From: SIG452 sp045638525
GTDB lineage: Bacteria > Bacillota > Clostridia > UMGS1840
Assembly (NCBI GenBank): GCA_045638525.1
Contig: JAZUBQ010000020.1
Span: 65,960-129,959 of the forward strand
Direction: 5' to 3'
Length of the DNA stretch: 64,000 bases
The stretch's first letter is position 1; each line of letters begins with the position of its first letter. A model generated the notes under the pieces. That model was not told the DNA's origin. It saw only the letters and a program-made list of their open reading frames with translations, and searched no databases. Of the stretch, positions 36,467 through 45,002 are shown piece by piece. The position numbers and the translations under genes were made by a program.

Positions 36467-39400
36467 ATACCATTTGTACAAACTTGTGGTGTCGTGAGTA
36501 AAGCCTTATGTATCAAGGGATTGTACCAATTTATAACTTTGCAAAATCAAGCAATTTTTATCCGTTTGAAACCACTCAACCAAGTGAAAAATCAATTCCA
36601 TCAAATGAGTGGTCGAGTTATTATTTAATCTAAAAAGAGAGTAACTTGTTCCACATTAACCAAAGGCTTAAGATTATTTAACCCACTCCACATAAACATT
36701 TTAACATAGTCGCCGCTTGCATAGGTATAGTTCTCAAACCACACATCTATACCCGTATCGGAATAACCACCCACACTTAAAGGCTGACTTGTTATACACT
36801 TCATTTTGCCATCACTACTATATACTGCAAATACAGCATCAGCAGTAAGAGCATCATTTGTGTTATTCTTTGTAAAAGCATTAACTGTAAGCTGCTTATC
36901 AGCATAAGAATAGTTTAATATTGAGATTTCATAATCTTCCAAGCCAACTGCACATTCATTTATAAAATAGTCATAGTTATTACCCACAGAAACCTCTTCG
37001 GCTTCAACTTCAATAGTAATAAACCACTTTACATTTTCATAGTCATGAGGCTTATATGCAAAAGTTACTTCTTCATTGCTACCTGCAGCAAGGGAAGAAA
37101 CTGTTTTGCTTTGCACAATCTCGCCCTCAACACTATCTTTTCTTAAATTAACAGTAATATTGCTTATATCCGAATACCCAATATTTTTAACATCAGCAAC
37201 AGCATAAGAAGTTGGTAGCATTTCATATACGGACAGACTTTCAAGAGAAATATCACCATTACCAATATCAAGAGTTACAGAGTTATTATCATAAACATAC
37301 TCCTCATCGGTGTTTAGTGCTATTTCAACCTTTAATGTTTCATAAGATATAGCATCACCTGTGATAAACTTCCCAAGTACTGCTTTTGATTCGCCTGCTT
37401 TTATAGTTTCTTCAAATACAATGCTGTTATTTAAAGTTTCATCTTCGTTATACACATTTATTGTATAACCCTCTACAGGAAGCTCACCATTATTTGTTAC
37501 CATAACTTCAAATTCATTTTCAGAACTTAAAGCAAGATTCTTTTCATCAAAGTATATATCACTAATTGCCAAATCATAGGATGGGAATAAGCCTAAAGTA
37601 TAAAGGCTTGTGATACCATCTGCTTCTGCAGTAAAGGAAGTTAAAATAGTTCCGTCTTCTTCTAATACACAAGTTGGATATTTAGCATAAGCGCCAAGCT
37701 CAGATACAGTAATTACATCACCCCAAGCGCCATCCTGATAAAGAACACCCTTGATTTCAGAAGAAGCATCCTCTGAGCCTGACCAAAGGATTGCAATATT
37801 ACCATTGTCCTCAGATACAGTAAAGCCATCGGCTAAAGCATATCTTGCATCCTCAAATACTGTGCTTACAGAACTGTCAGCAAGATTCATAAATTGAATG
37901 TTGTTCTCACTATACCAATACAATGTGCCTTCATTGATTATAGCATTAGAATCCAGAACCTCATTATCTGTAACCTGCTTTTCGGAAGAACCTATCAAGT
38001 AAACTTCTCGGTCATCAATAGTTGTGATGTCATCATCTACATCGTGAACATAAGCAGCATTTAAAGCATTTTCAGAATACCCAACACTTAAATCGGTAAC
38101 TACATTAAGGTTATCCTTTAATACAATTTCTTCGCCCCAAACAGAGCCATTATAAACCTTTTTGACAATAGAGGTATCGCCATCTACACCTAATATATCA
38201 TCAGCACTGTTTTTAAGCCATACAACACTTATTTCATTATTATTTACACTAACTTTAGGTAAGGTATCAAGAGCATCATTATCTGTTAAGGAAACAGGGG
38301 CATCAAAGCCATTGCCATTCCATTTGGCAATTACAATTTCGCCCTGCTTGCCAATCTCGGCAAGAGATAACCCATCACCCATAACTGACTTTTGATTCTG
38401 CCATACAAGATATTCACCACTTACAGACGGATAGAAGTCAGCAGTACCATCATCAGCCACAGGGACAGCATTAGACCAAGTTCCATCCTCATCATTATAT
38501 ACGGAATATACAAGCATCTGCTTATTATTAGCAGTTCTGGTATCATTATCTGTAGTAAATATCAATATCTTTTTACCATTAATAGAGAATATCTGAGGTT
38601 GAGCCTCTGGATATACACTATCTGCAAGAATAGTTAAATTCTTATTTGTATAATCGGCAGCAAAGAGCGATATAGGAGGCATATCACCATGCCATTCCAT
38701 AGAATTAGCAAGATAATCTCTTGATTCATTCTCGTAAACAGTATTAGCACTATAATTAACAAGTTGTTCATCTATTGACATAAGACTTACAGCACTTGCA
38801 CTATTTGGTTTAATCCAAGATTGGTCATACTTATCAGGGTCAGTTGAATATATAACCCCATACTTATCATTAAGATTTGCAACTTCAAGAGAAGCAACCT
38901 TTTGACCAAGTACCTCAACAAAGAAACCAACCGAGCCATCAAGTAATAACTCATCAGGTTTAACAGCCGTGTCAGTCAAACCATAATTAAAACTCAAATC
39001 AGCATCTGCTTTTGCACTAAAGTTAGCAACCTTACTTACACCAACACCACCGCTAACGAATAATTTTAACTTTGCCATCAGATATGCTTCAATATACGGT
39101 TGAAACTTATCTTGTGACATACCCTTAACTTCACCTTTAAATCCTGCAGAGGCTTCACCACCGAAGCTGTAACATAATGGAATTACATAGAAGAACGCTT
39201 GACCATTATATGTATATTTGACTTTCACTTGAAAAATCAAATACCCCGAAGCACCATTCCAGTCCCAATCATCATTCTTTTTATTTACCTCAACATATCC
39301 AAGCGCTTCAATACCACCACCTAATTTATCGGAGCCAGTATTTACAAAAGGCTTATTATCAAAAACGCTCATATTAAGACCCTTATTTTTAACAAGGTCA

Positions 39401-40970
39401 CTTTCTGAAAGAACTTGCTTTTTTAATTCAGATAAAGATAAATTTTGTTTTTTGTATGCTTCAAGGATATCCTCATCATATTTAGGTAATGAATCTACAT
39501 AATCATCTATTCTTTCTTTAAAGCCTTTAAATTCAAAGCCTTCTTTTTTGTTTTTGTCGCTTCCATCATTGTAGTCGGCAATATCCAAGCCTAATGCAAA
39601 AGACATTTTATTATTATCTTCGCATACCATTGTAATAGGCAGAAAGTCAAACTGCCAAGTCAGTTCAGTACCGCCGATTATCGGAACATCCTCAGGAATA
39701 GTAAGCATCATATCCTTACCAATCTTGATTTTGCCTATTTCCTGTGCTCTCTTAAAATCGTCATCAGCATCTAAATCCACCATATTAAGTTTAGTACGCA
39801 TAGAGGTGGATTGCCCTGTCATTTCGTCTATAACAAAGATATACACAGGTAAGTCGGGTTTTAATTTCTGCCCTAATGTAATACCCTCAAACTTACCATC
39901 AGTATTATTAAATGATAAAGACATACCATTGCCATCATTTAAATCAACATCCGCACCTTGAGTTATATATACCCTCGGCTTTAGAACACTTTTCAAATCC
40001 ATATTAACTGTAAGATTAACCTTTTCACTTGAACCCACATCAACTGTTACTTTTTGATTTACTATATCATAACAAGTGTTGTTGTATTCTAAATCAACAG
40101 ATTTTATAACAGGAGCATTAGTGCTTGTTGACTTTGATTCAGAACTTTTAATACTATCCCACTCACAGATAAAACCAAATTTTATACAATTATTATCATC
40201 CCATTGAAATCTTTCAATATAATAATCTTTACCCAATCGATTACCATTAGTAATAACACCATAATTTTGATATCCTCCCATATTATCAGGTTGTGGTGTT
40301 CCCCAATTTGTGTATATTACTTTTTCTCCAGTAATCCAAGTGTTAAAATTGTCTATATTCCTATGCAAGCCAATCATATAGTCCACATCTTTATATGATT
40401 TTTCAAGTAACATTTCTATTGCTTTTTGTTCCCCTCTTGAAGTGATTGTTACTAAATGCCCACCTAAATTTTCACAATATGTTTCTGCATCTTCCCATGT
40501 CATACTTACATCATACAGGCGATATGTATGTCCATTATAAAATGCTTCAGCAACAGACGTATATTCTTCTGCATTAACAGAAATAGATGAAATGATTGAT
40601 AAAAATATACTTATCATCAACATTATGCATGAAATCCTTTTTTTTATTCGAATACCCCCAATCATATCATCCTAAAATGTTCAAAAGCATCTTTAGTCGC
40701 ATCCGCTTTATGCTTCGGACATTTTGGTTGTTTATAATCATCTGATGGTTTATTATAATTTTCCCTTTCTGTTATCCCACATTCTTGTTTTACCTGTGCG
40801 ATATTCAAAGAAGAAATTTTAAAACCATATTTATCTAAAACATATTCTTTAATTTGATTATATGTTGCCTTAATTTTTGGTGCAGATACTTCAAGTTCAT
40901 CCAAATCAAGTTCAACTGTTATAGAGTCACTTTCTTTCAGTTTGGTCAAAAGTGCAACCGTCTCCACGTG
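36458..40970 (-). mobile_element. Putative 4.5-kb insertion into the rlmD 3' end
   Basis: Flanked by CACGTGGAG inside rlmD (minus strand, 40962-40970) and CACGTCGAG in the rlmD-like remnant (36458-36466). Contents are the new RlmD C-terminal coding segment, the lectin-type surface protein gene and about 160 nt with an inverted repeat (ACCACTCA 36571-36578 and TGAGTGGT 36606-36613). The rlmD (rumA) 3' end is an established integration site of streptococcal ICEs and related elements. No integrase is present, so this would be a decayed or non-autonomous element. Inferred; the repeats are short and imperfect. Confidence 0.5.
36625..40665 (-). CDS. Large secreted protein with N-terminal C-type lectin domain
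   Basis: 1346 residues. Signal peptide (about 8-32, ending SISVNAEE). A C-type lectin-like domain spans about 35-172, with WEDAETYCENLGGHLVTI, YMIGLHRN and WDDNNCIKFGFICEW. A middle region of unknown fold (about 190-640) is followed by a repeat-rich part that looks like a beta propeller (about 690-1060) and CARDB-like beta domains (from DLAISDIYFDE, about 1080-1220). No anchor motif. The ATG overlaps the rlmD stop codon (ATGA), so it is probably translated by coupling. Sugar binding is inferred from the lectin fold only. Lies inside the proposed insertion. Confidence 0.8.
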   Translation of the reverse strand: MIGGIRIKKRISCIMLMISIFLSIISSISVNAEEYTSVAEAFYNGHTYRLYDVSMTWEDAETYCENLGGHLVTITSRGEQKAIEMLLEKSYKDVDYMIGLHRNIDNFNTWITGEKVIYTNWGTPQPDNMGGYQNYGVITNGNRLGKDYYIERFQWDDNNCIKFGFICEWDSIKSSESKSTSTNAPVIKSVDLEYNNTCYDIVNQKVTVDVGSSEKVNLTVNMDLKSVLKPRVYITQGADVDLNDGNGMSLSFNNTDGKFEGITLGQKLKPDLPVYIFVIDEMTGQSTSMRTKLNMVDLDADDDFKRAQEIGKIKIGKDMMLTIPEDVPIIGGTELTWQFDFLPITMVCEDNNKMSFALGLDIADYNDGSDKNKKEGFEFKGFKERIDDYVDSLPKYDEDILEAYKKQNLSLSELKKQVLSESDLVKNKGLNMSVFDNKPFVNTGSDKLGGGIEALGYVEVNKKNDDWDWNGASGYLIFQVKVKYTYNGQAFFYVIPLCYSFGGEASAGFKGEVKGMSQDKFQPYIEAYLMAKLKLFVSGGVGVSKVANFSAKADADLSFNYGLTDTAVKPDELLLDGSVGFFVEVLGQKVASLEVANLNDKYGVIYSTDPDKYDQSWIKPNSASAVSLMSIDEQLVNYSANTVYENESRDYLANSMEWHGDMPPISLFAADYTNKNLTILADSVYPEAQPQIFSINGKKILIFTTDNDTRTANNKQMLVYSVYNDEDGTWSNAVPVADDGTADFYPSVSGEYLVWQNQKSVMGDGLSLAEIGKQGEIVIAKWNGNGFDAPVSLTDNDALDTLPKVSVNNNEISVVWLKNSADDILGVDGDTSIVKKVYNGSVWGEEIVLKDNLNVVTDLSVGYSENALNAAYVHDVDDDITTIDDREVYLIGSSEKQVTDNEVLDSNAIINEGTLYWYSENNIQFMNLADSSVSTVFEDARYALADGFTVSEDNGNIAILWSGSEDASSEIKGVLYQDGAWGDVITVSELGAYAKYPTCVLEEDGTILTSFTAEADGITSLYTLGLFPSYDLAISDIYFDEKNLALSSENEFEVMVTNNGELPVEGYTINVYNEDETLNNSIVFEETIKAGESKAVLGKFITGDAISYETLKVEIALNTDEEYVYDNNSVTLDIGNGDISLESLSVYEMLPTSYAVADVKNIGYSDISNITVNLRKDSVEGEIVQSKTVSSLAAGSNEEVTFAYKPHDYENVKWFITIEVEAEEVSVGNNYDYFINECAVGLEDYEISILNYSYADKQLTVNAFTKNNTNDALTADAVFAVYSSDGKMKCITSQPLSVGGYSDTGIDVWFENYTYASGDYVKMFMWSGLNNLKPLVNVEQVTLFLD

Positions 40971-42302
40971 AAACGTTCTTGGAAATAAATCAAACGGTTT
41001 TACCTCTGTTGCAGAATAACCGTTTTCCAACAGATATTTCATATCACGGGCAAGGGTAGCGGGATTACAGCTGATATACACAATTTTTTGTGGTTTAATT
41101 TTGCATAACATATCCAAAAGAGATTGTTCGCATCCGCTTCTTGGCGGATCTAACACAACTGCATCGGGGATAATTCCGTTTTCCACTAATTTCGGAGCTT
41201 CCTCTTCCGCAGTACCGCAGATAAACTCTACATTATTAATATTGTTTAACTGTTGGTTCATTTTTGCATCTTCTACCGCCGGTGCACAGCTTTCAATGCC
41301 ATATACTTTTTTTGCTTTTGTAGAAAGATTTAATGTAATTGTTCCGATTCCGCAATATAAATCGAATACGGTTTCATAATTTTCACCGAGTAATTCCAAC
41401 GCATACTGATACAATTTTTCTGCGTGAAGCGTGTTCACCTGGTAAAAGGAGGGCAGGGAAATACCGAACCGAATACCATTCATTGTATCTGTCAGGTATT
41501 TTTCACCGTATACCGTAATGGTTTTTTCTCCTAAAATCACATTGGTCTTTTTGGTGTTGCTGTTAATTCCGATGCTAACGATATTGGGATTTAGAGTGAT
41601 TAGTTTTTTTGTTAAATTATCAAGATGTAAGGCTGTTTCATAGTTTTTTGATAAATTGACAACAAGTCCTACCATGATTTCTCCGGTATGTTCTCCACGA
41701 CGGATAAAGATGTGACGGATGATACCACTATGCTTTTCTTCTGTATATGTCGGTATGTTATATTCTTTTATGTGACTTAAAATACAGTCAGTAATTTCAA
41801 AAAATTCCGGATAGGTAATCTGACATTGGGTGCAGGGGATAATGTCGTGAGTTCTGACACGGTAAAATCCGGCCACAGGATTTCCAACTTTGTCTGTTCC
41901 GACGGGTAACAGCATTTTGTTACGGTAGGCAGTAGTTTTATCTGATCCTGCAACGGGAAGAATTTCAAGATGGGAATTCCCCAATGGATAAAACGCATTT
42001 TTAACTAATTTTTGTTTGATTTCACATTCATCGTGATATGTGGTGTGATGGAAAGAACAGCCACCGCATTGCTGTGCAATGGGACAACCATCTGTTTGAC
42101 GGGATGGGGAAGCCTGCAGCAGGGTGACTATTTTAGCATAGGCACAGTGCTTTAATACTTTTAATATTTTAACTTCGGCAATTTCACCGATCAGCATTTG
42201 CGGAACAAACACAACAAAACCGTCGTCGGTTTTACCGATTCCGCTTCCATTGTGTGCAATATCTGTTACTTTGACGGTTATGCAGTCATTTTTCTTTAAC
42301 AT
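40662..42302 (-). CDS. rlmD: 23S rRNA (uracil-5-)-methyltransferase RlmD/RlmCD with C-terminal extension
   Basis: 546 residues. TRAM domain (1-60), iron-sulfur ligands in CPIAQQCGGC and a later CTQC, SAM-binding VFDLYCGIGTITLN, VVLDPPRSGCE and nucleophile Cys412 in YISCNPATLARD. It would methylate U747 and/or U1939 of 23S rRNA. The normal enzyme ends just after FHVETVALLTKL (His445 on); here about 90 extra residues follow, including KATYNQIKEYV, SLNIAQVKQECGI, ENYNKPSDD and the end HFRMI. From memory this module occurs at the C-terminus of other clostridial RumA proteins. The start has no clear ribosome site: AGAAAGGAT is about 45 nt upstream, separated by a CGGAGA/TCTCCG hairpin. Confidence 0.9.
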   Translation of the reverse strand: MLKKNDCITVKVTDIAHNGSGIGKTDDGFVVFVPQMLIGEIAEVKILKVLKHCAYAKIVTLLQASPSRQTDGCPIAQQCGGCSFHHTTYHDECEIKQKLVKNAFYPLGNSHLEILPVAGSDKTTAYRNKMLLPVGTDKVGNPVAGFYRVRTHDIIPCTQCQITYPEFFEITDCILSHIKEYNIPTYTEEKHSGIIRHIFIRRGEHTGEIMVGLVVNLSKNYETALHLDNLTKKLITLNPNIVSIGINSNTKKTNVILGEKTITVYGEKYLTDTMNGIRFGISLPSFYQVNTLHAEKLYQYALELLGENYETVFDLYCGIGTITLNLSTKAKKVYGIESCAPAVEDAKMNQQLNNINNVEFICGTAEEEAPKLVENGIIPDAVVLDPPRSGCEQSLLDMLCKIKPQKIVYISCNPATLARDMKYLLENGYSATEVKPFDLFPRTFHVETVALLTKLKESDSITVELDLDELEVSAPKIKATYNQIKEYVLDKYGFKISSLNIAQVKQECGITERENYNKPSDDYKQPKCPKHKADATKDAFEHFRMI

Positions 42303-42393
42303 TATAATATAATAACGGAGAGTTCGGTTTGTCTCCGGATATCCTTTCTGTTGATATTTTGAAAATCAGGAAGTTTTTACCTTATCATTTGTT

Positions 42394-42422
42394 ATTTTAA
42401 CACAAATATACACTGAATTCAA
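42394..42422 (-). promoter_or_regulatory. Promoter of rlmD and, by read-through, the lectin gene
   Basis: Read on the minus strand, TTGAAT and TAAAAT are separated by 17 bp. The leader is about 85 nt. Confidence 0.6.
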
Positions 42423-42488
42423 GACCTAATTTTTACGTGTTATGCAAAATGTATAAAACGAAATCAATATTTTTGTTGATTCATCCAC

Positions 42489-42517
42489 TTCCATTCGTGG
42501 AAAAACTATGTTATAAT
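42489..42517 (+). promoter_or_regulatory. Possible promoter of the ABC ATPase gene
   Basis: TTCCAT and TATAAT are separated by 17 bp. The -10 box is perfect and the -35 box weak; a CCAC/GTGG inverted repeat overlaps it. Confidence 0.45.
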
Positions 42518-42556
42518 ATGACCATAGTAAAAACTTATTATGGGGGTAAATTGTAA

Positions 42557-43669
42557 ATGGCAGGTTTAATTTTAAAAAATCTTACCAAAGTTTATGATAA
42601 CAGTCAGCAGAAATCTGTTGATAATTTTTGCTTGGACATCGAAGATAAAGAGTTTATTATCTTAGTTGGTCCTTCCGGTTGTGGTAAATCCACTACCTTA
42701 AGAATGATTGCCGGTCTGGAAGAAATCACCAGTGGTGAACTTTACATCGGCGAACAGTTGGTGAACGATGTTTCTCCCAAAGACAGAGACATTGCGATGG
42801 TATTCCAGAGCTACGCTCTGTATCCGCATATGACCGTATTTGAAAATATGGCATTCGGTCTGAAACTGAAAAAAGTTCCCAAAGATGAAATCAAAAGAAG
42901 AGTTTCCGAAGCTGCAAAAATTCTGGATATCGAACATCTGTTAGACAGAAAACCGAAAGCTCTTTCCGGTGGGCAGAGACAGAGGGTTGCGCTTGGTCGT
43001 GCTATCGTTAGAGAACCTAAAGTGTTCTTGATGGACGAACCTCTCTCCAACTTGGATGCTAAATTGAGAGTTCAGATGAGAGCTGAAATCGGTAAATTAC
43101 ATCAAAGATTACAGACTACTTTCATCTACGTTACTCATGACCAGACCGAAGCTATGACCATGGGTACCAGAATCGTTGTTATGAAAGATGGTATCATTCA
43201 GCAGGTTGACACTCCTCAGAACCTGTATGACAAACCGGTAAATATGTTCGTTGCAGGCTTTATGGGTAGCCCTCAGATGAATCTGATTTCTGCAACCTTA
43301 GTAGGCAAAGACAACGGTTTGTATCTTGAATTCGGTTCTAACAAAATTAAAGTTCCTGAAAGCAAAATCAACGATGCTGTTAAAGCACACGTTGGTCAGG
43401 AAGTTGTATTTGGTATTCGTCCTGAAGATATTCACGATGAAGAAGCATTTATTGCTACTTTCCCGGATGCAACTATCAGCGTTGATGTTGACTTCTCTGA
43501 ATTGATGGGTGCTGAAACCTATCTGTATCTGCTTGCAGATGACAGCAAATTTACTGCAAGAGTAAATCCGAGAACTACTGCAAAAACCGGCGATAGCATC
43601 AAAGTTGCTTTTGACTTATCCAAACTTCATATCTTTGATAAAGAAACCGAAGTATCTATTACCAACTAA
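42557..43669 (+). CDS. ugpC: Sugar ABC transporter ATP-binding protein, MsmK/UgpC type
   Basis: 370 residues of the family that energizes CUT1-type carbohydrate and glycerol-phosphate importers. Walker A GPSGCGKSTT, Q-loop, signature LSGGQRQRVALGRAIVREPKVFLMDEPLSNLDAKLR region, His switch VTHDQTEAMT, and a C-terminal MOP/TOBE regulatory domain (about 240-370). No permease or binding protein is nearby, so it is likely a shared ATPase serving several importers, as MsmK does in streptococci. Single gene between promoter and terminator; GGGGG lies 9 nt upstream of the ATG. Confidence 0.92.
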   Translation: MAGLILKNLTKVYDNSQQKSVDNFCLDIEDKEFIILVGPSGCGKSTTLRMIAGLEEITSGELYIGEQLVNDVSPKDRDIAMVFQSYALYPHMTVFENMAFGLKLKKVPKDEIKRRVSEAAKILDIEHLLDRKPKALSGGQRQRVALGRAIVREPKVFLMDEPLSNLDAKLRVQMRAEIGKLHQRLQTTFIYVTHDQTEAMTMGTRIVVMKDGIIQQVDTPQNLYDKPVNMFVAGFMGSPQMNLISATLVGKDNGLYLEFGSNKIKVPESKINDAVKAHVGQEVVFGIRPEDIHDEEAFIATFPDATISVDVDFSELMGAETYLYLLADDSKFTARVNPRTTAKTGDSIKVAFDLSKLHIFDKETEVSITN

Positions 43670-43674
43670 TACTG

Positions 43675-43706
43675 AAAAACCCGTCTCAGTTTGAGACGGG
43701 TTTTTT
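43675..43706 (+). terminator. Terminator after the ABC ATPase gene
   Basis: AAAAACCCGTCTCA and TGAGACGGGTTTTTT form a strong stem with a three-base loop. Confidence 0.93.
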
Positions 43707-43773
43707 GACTTTTTGAAGAATTGAAAATTTTTAAATGATATTTCGAAAAAATTAAAAAAATTTCAAAAAACAC

Positions 43774-43802
43774 TTGCAATATTTTCCTATATGGTATATA
43801 AT
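43774..43802 (+). promoter_or_regulatory. Promoter of the riboswitch-exchanger unit
   Basis: TTGCAA (43774-43779) and TATAAT (43797-43802) are separated by 17 bp. Confidence 0.75.
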
Positions 43803-43841
43803 GTACTAACAGTAATTAAACTGTAATGACAAAAGGGAATA

Positions 43842-43950
43842 TGAAAAGGGAGTAGCTGGCGCAATCATACAAGAGAATTGCGTTTACTATATCGTCAGTA
43901 CGATTCTTATTATTGGAATCCGGTTTGTAATGAAACGGCAAGACTTTTCT
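43842..43950 (+). ncRNA. yybP-ykoY family (Mn2+) riboswitch
   Basis: The leader has the conserved pieces of the class in order: AAAAGGGAGTAG (43844-43855), CGTCA (43893-43897) and GGCAAGAC (43937-43944). GAAAAG at the 5' end pairs with CTTTTC at the 3' end to close P1. The 3' strand of P1 is shared with a terminator at about 43941-43987, so metal binding should let transcription continue. The class senses Mn2+ and controls metal exporters; the gene downstream is a cation exchanger. Confidence 0.85.
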
Positions 43951-43987
43951 GTAATATCTACAGGAGAGGATTGTCTTTTTTTATTTT
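43940..43987 (+). terminator. Regulated terminator of the Mn2+ riboswitch
   Basis: AAGAC and CTGTA (in 43940-43954) pair with TACAG and GTCTT (43959-43977), followed by T5-7. The 5' side overlaps the aptamer, making the two structures exclusive. Confidence 0.6.
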
Positions 43988-44034
43988 CTATCTGTGATAT
44001 AAGTTTCCTAAATGAAAACAAAAGGAGAAAAATT

Positions 44035-44961
44035 ATGGAAGTTATGCTACAATTATTGTTGGTCGCAGTAGGGTTTGCGATGTTGGTAAAAGGTGCAGAT
44101 TGGTTTGTGGATGGTTCTTCTGCTATTGCAACAAAATTCGGAATTCCACAGCTGATTATCGGTTTAACGATTGTTGCAATGGGAACCAGTGCCCCGGAAG
44201 CTGCAGTCAGTATTTCTGCTGCGTTAAAAGGAGCGGCAGATATTACTGTTGGTAACATTTTAGGAAGCAATATTTTAAATATTCTGATTATTTTGGGGCT
44301 TTCAGCGGCCATTACACCTCTTGCGGTTGCAAAATCCACGGTTTGGGTAGATATCCCTGTGGTCTTATTTGCGTCTGCCTTGCTTCTTTTTATGGGATTT
44401 TCTGGAAATTTAAATTGGATTTGTGGACTTTTATTACTGGTTGTTTTTGTGATGTATCTGACTTACTTACTGATTCAGGCAATTAAAAATAAGGAAGAAA
44501 TTTCAGAAGAACACAAGGATTTATCTGTTTGGAAAGCATTGCTGTTAACAGTTGTTGGTCTGGCTTTCATTGTTTGGGGCAGTGATGTTACTGTCAATGC
44601 TGCAACTACACTGGCAAGACTATGGGGAATGAGTGAACGTTTTATCGGTTTGACTATTGTTGCATTAGGAACTTCTTTGCCGGAACTTTTCACTTCGGTT
44701 ACAGCTGCAAGAAAAGGGAATGCTGATATTGCAATTGGTAATATTGTGGGCAGTAATCTGTTTAATATTTTATTCGTTGTTGGACTTTCTGCATTGATTA
44801 CTCCTGTTCCGTTCCAAAGCGAATTTATTTTTGATGCTGCGGTTTCAATTGGTTCTATTGTTTTGTTATGGTTGTGTTGTGCGAAAGATAAAAAATTACC
44901 TCGCTGGAGCGGATTCTTGTTTTTAGCTTGTTATATTGCATATTTCTTAATGATTTTATAA
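44035..44961 (+). CDS. Calcium/sodium antiporter-family cation exchanger (YrbG-like)
   Basis: 308 residues with about ten membrane helices and the two inverted alpha repeats of the CaCA superfamily: GTSAPEAAVSISAALKG...VGNILGSNILNI near the start and GTSLPELFTSVTAARKG...IGNIVGSNLFNI in the second half. The acidic residue of each GTSxPE motif binds the cation. The Mn2+-type riboswitch in the leader suggests manganese rather than, or as well as, calcium as the exported ion. The ATG at 44035 follows AAAGGAG; earlier in-frame ATGs lie in the riboswitch. Confidence 0.9.
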   Translation: MEVMLQLLLVAVGFAMLVKGADWFVDGSSAIATKFGIPQLIIGLTIVAMGTSAPEAAVSISAALKGAADITVGNILGSNILNILIILGLSAAITPLAVAKSTVWVDIPVVLFASALLLFMGFSGNLNWICGLLLLVVFVMYLTYLLIQAIKNKEEISEEHKDLSVWKALLLTVVGLAFIVWGSDVTVNAATTLARLWGMSERFIGLTIVALGTSLPELFTSVTAARKGNADIAIGNIVGSNLFNILFVVGLSALITPVPFQSEFIFDAAVSIGSIVLLWLCCAKDKKLPRWSGFLFLACYIAYFLMIL

Positions 44962-44962
44962 G

Positions 44963-44998
44963 AAAAATGGCTATCTTAGAAATAAGATAGCCATTTTT
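44963..44998. terminator. Bidirectional terminator between the exchanger and PHP genes
   Basis: AAAAATGGCTATCTTA and TAAGATAGCCATTTTT are perfect complements around GAAA, serving both convergent genes. Confidence 0.93.
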
Positions 44999-45002
44999 AT
45001 GT

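Noticed and set aside
36414..36473. Longer start for the 150-residue protein (MVSRRVRDC...)
   Set aside because: The extension reads through the rlmD-like remnant in another frame and has no ribosome site; ATG 36413 has AGAAAGGAT.
36625..40665. Complete integrative element or prophage
   Set aside because: No integrase, relaxase, replication or phage gene is present; only an insertion signature and cargo can be claimed.
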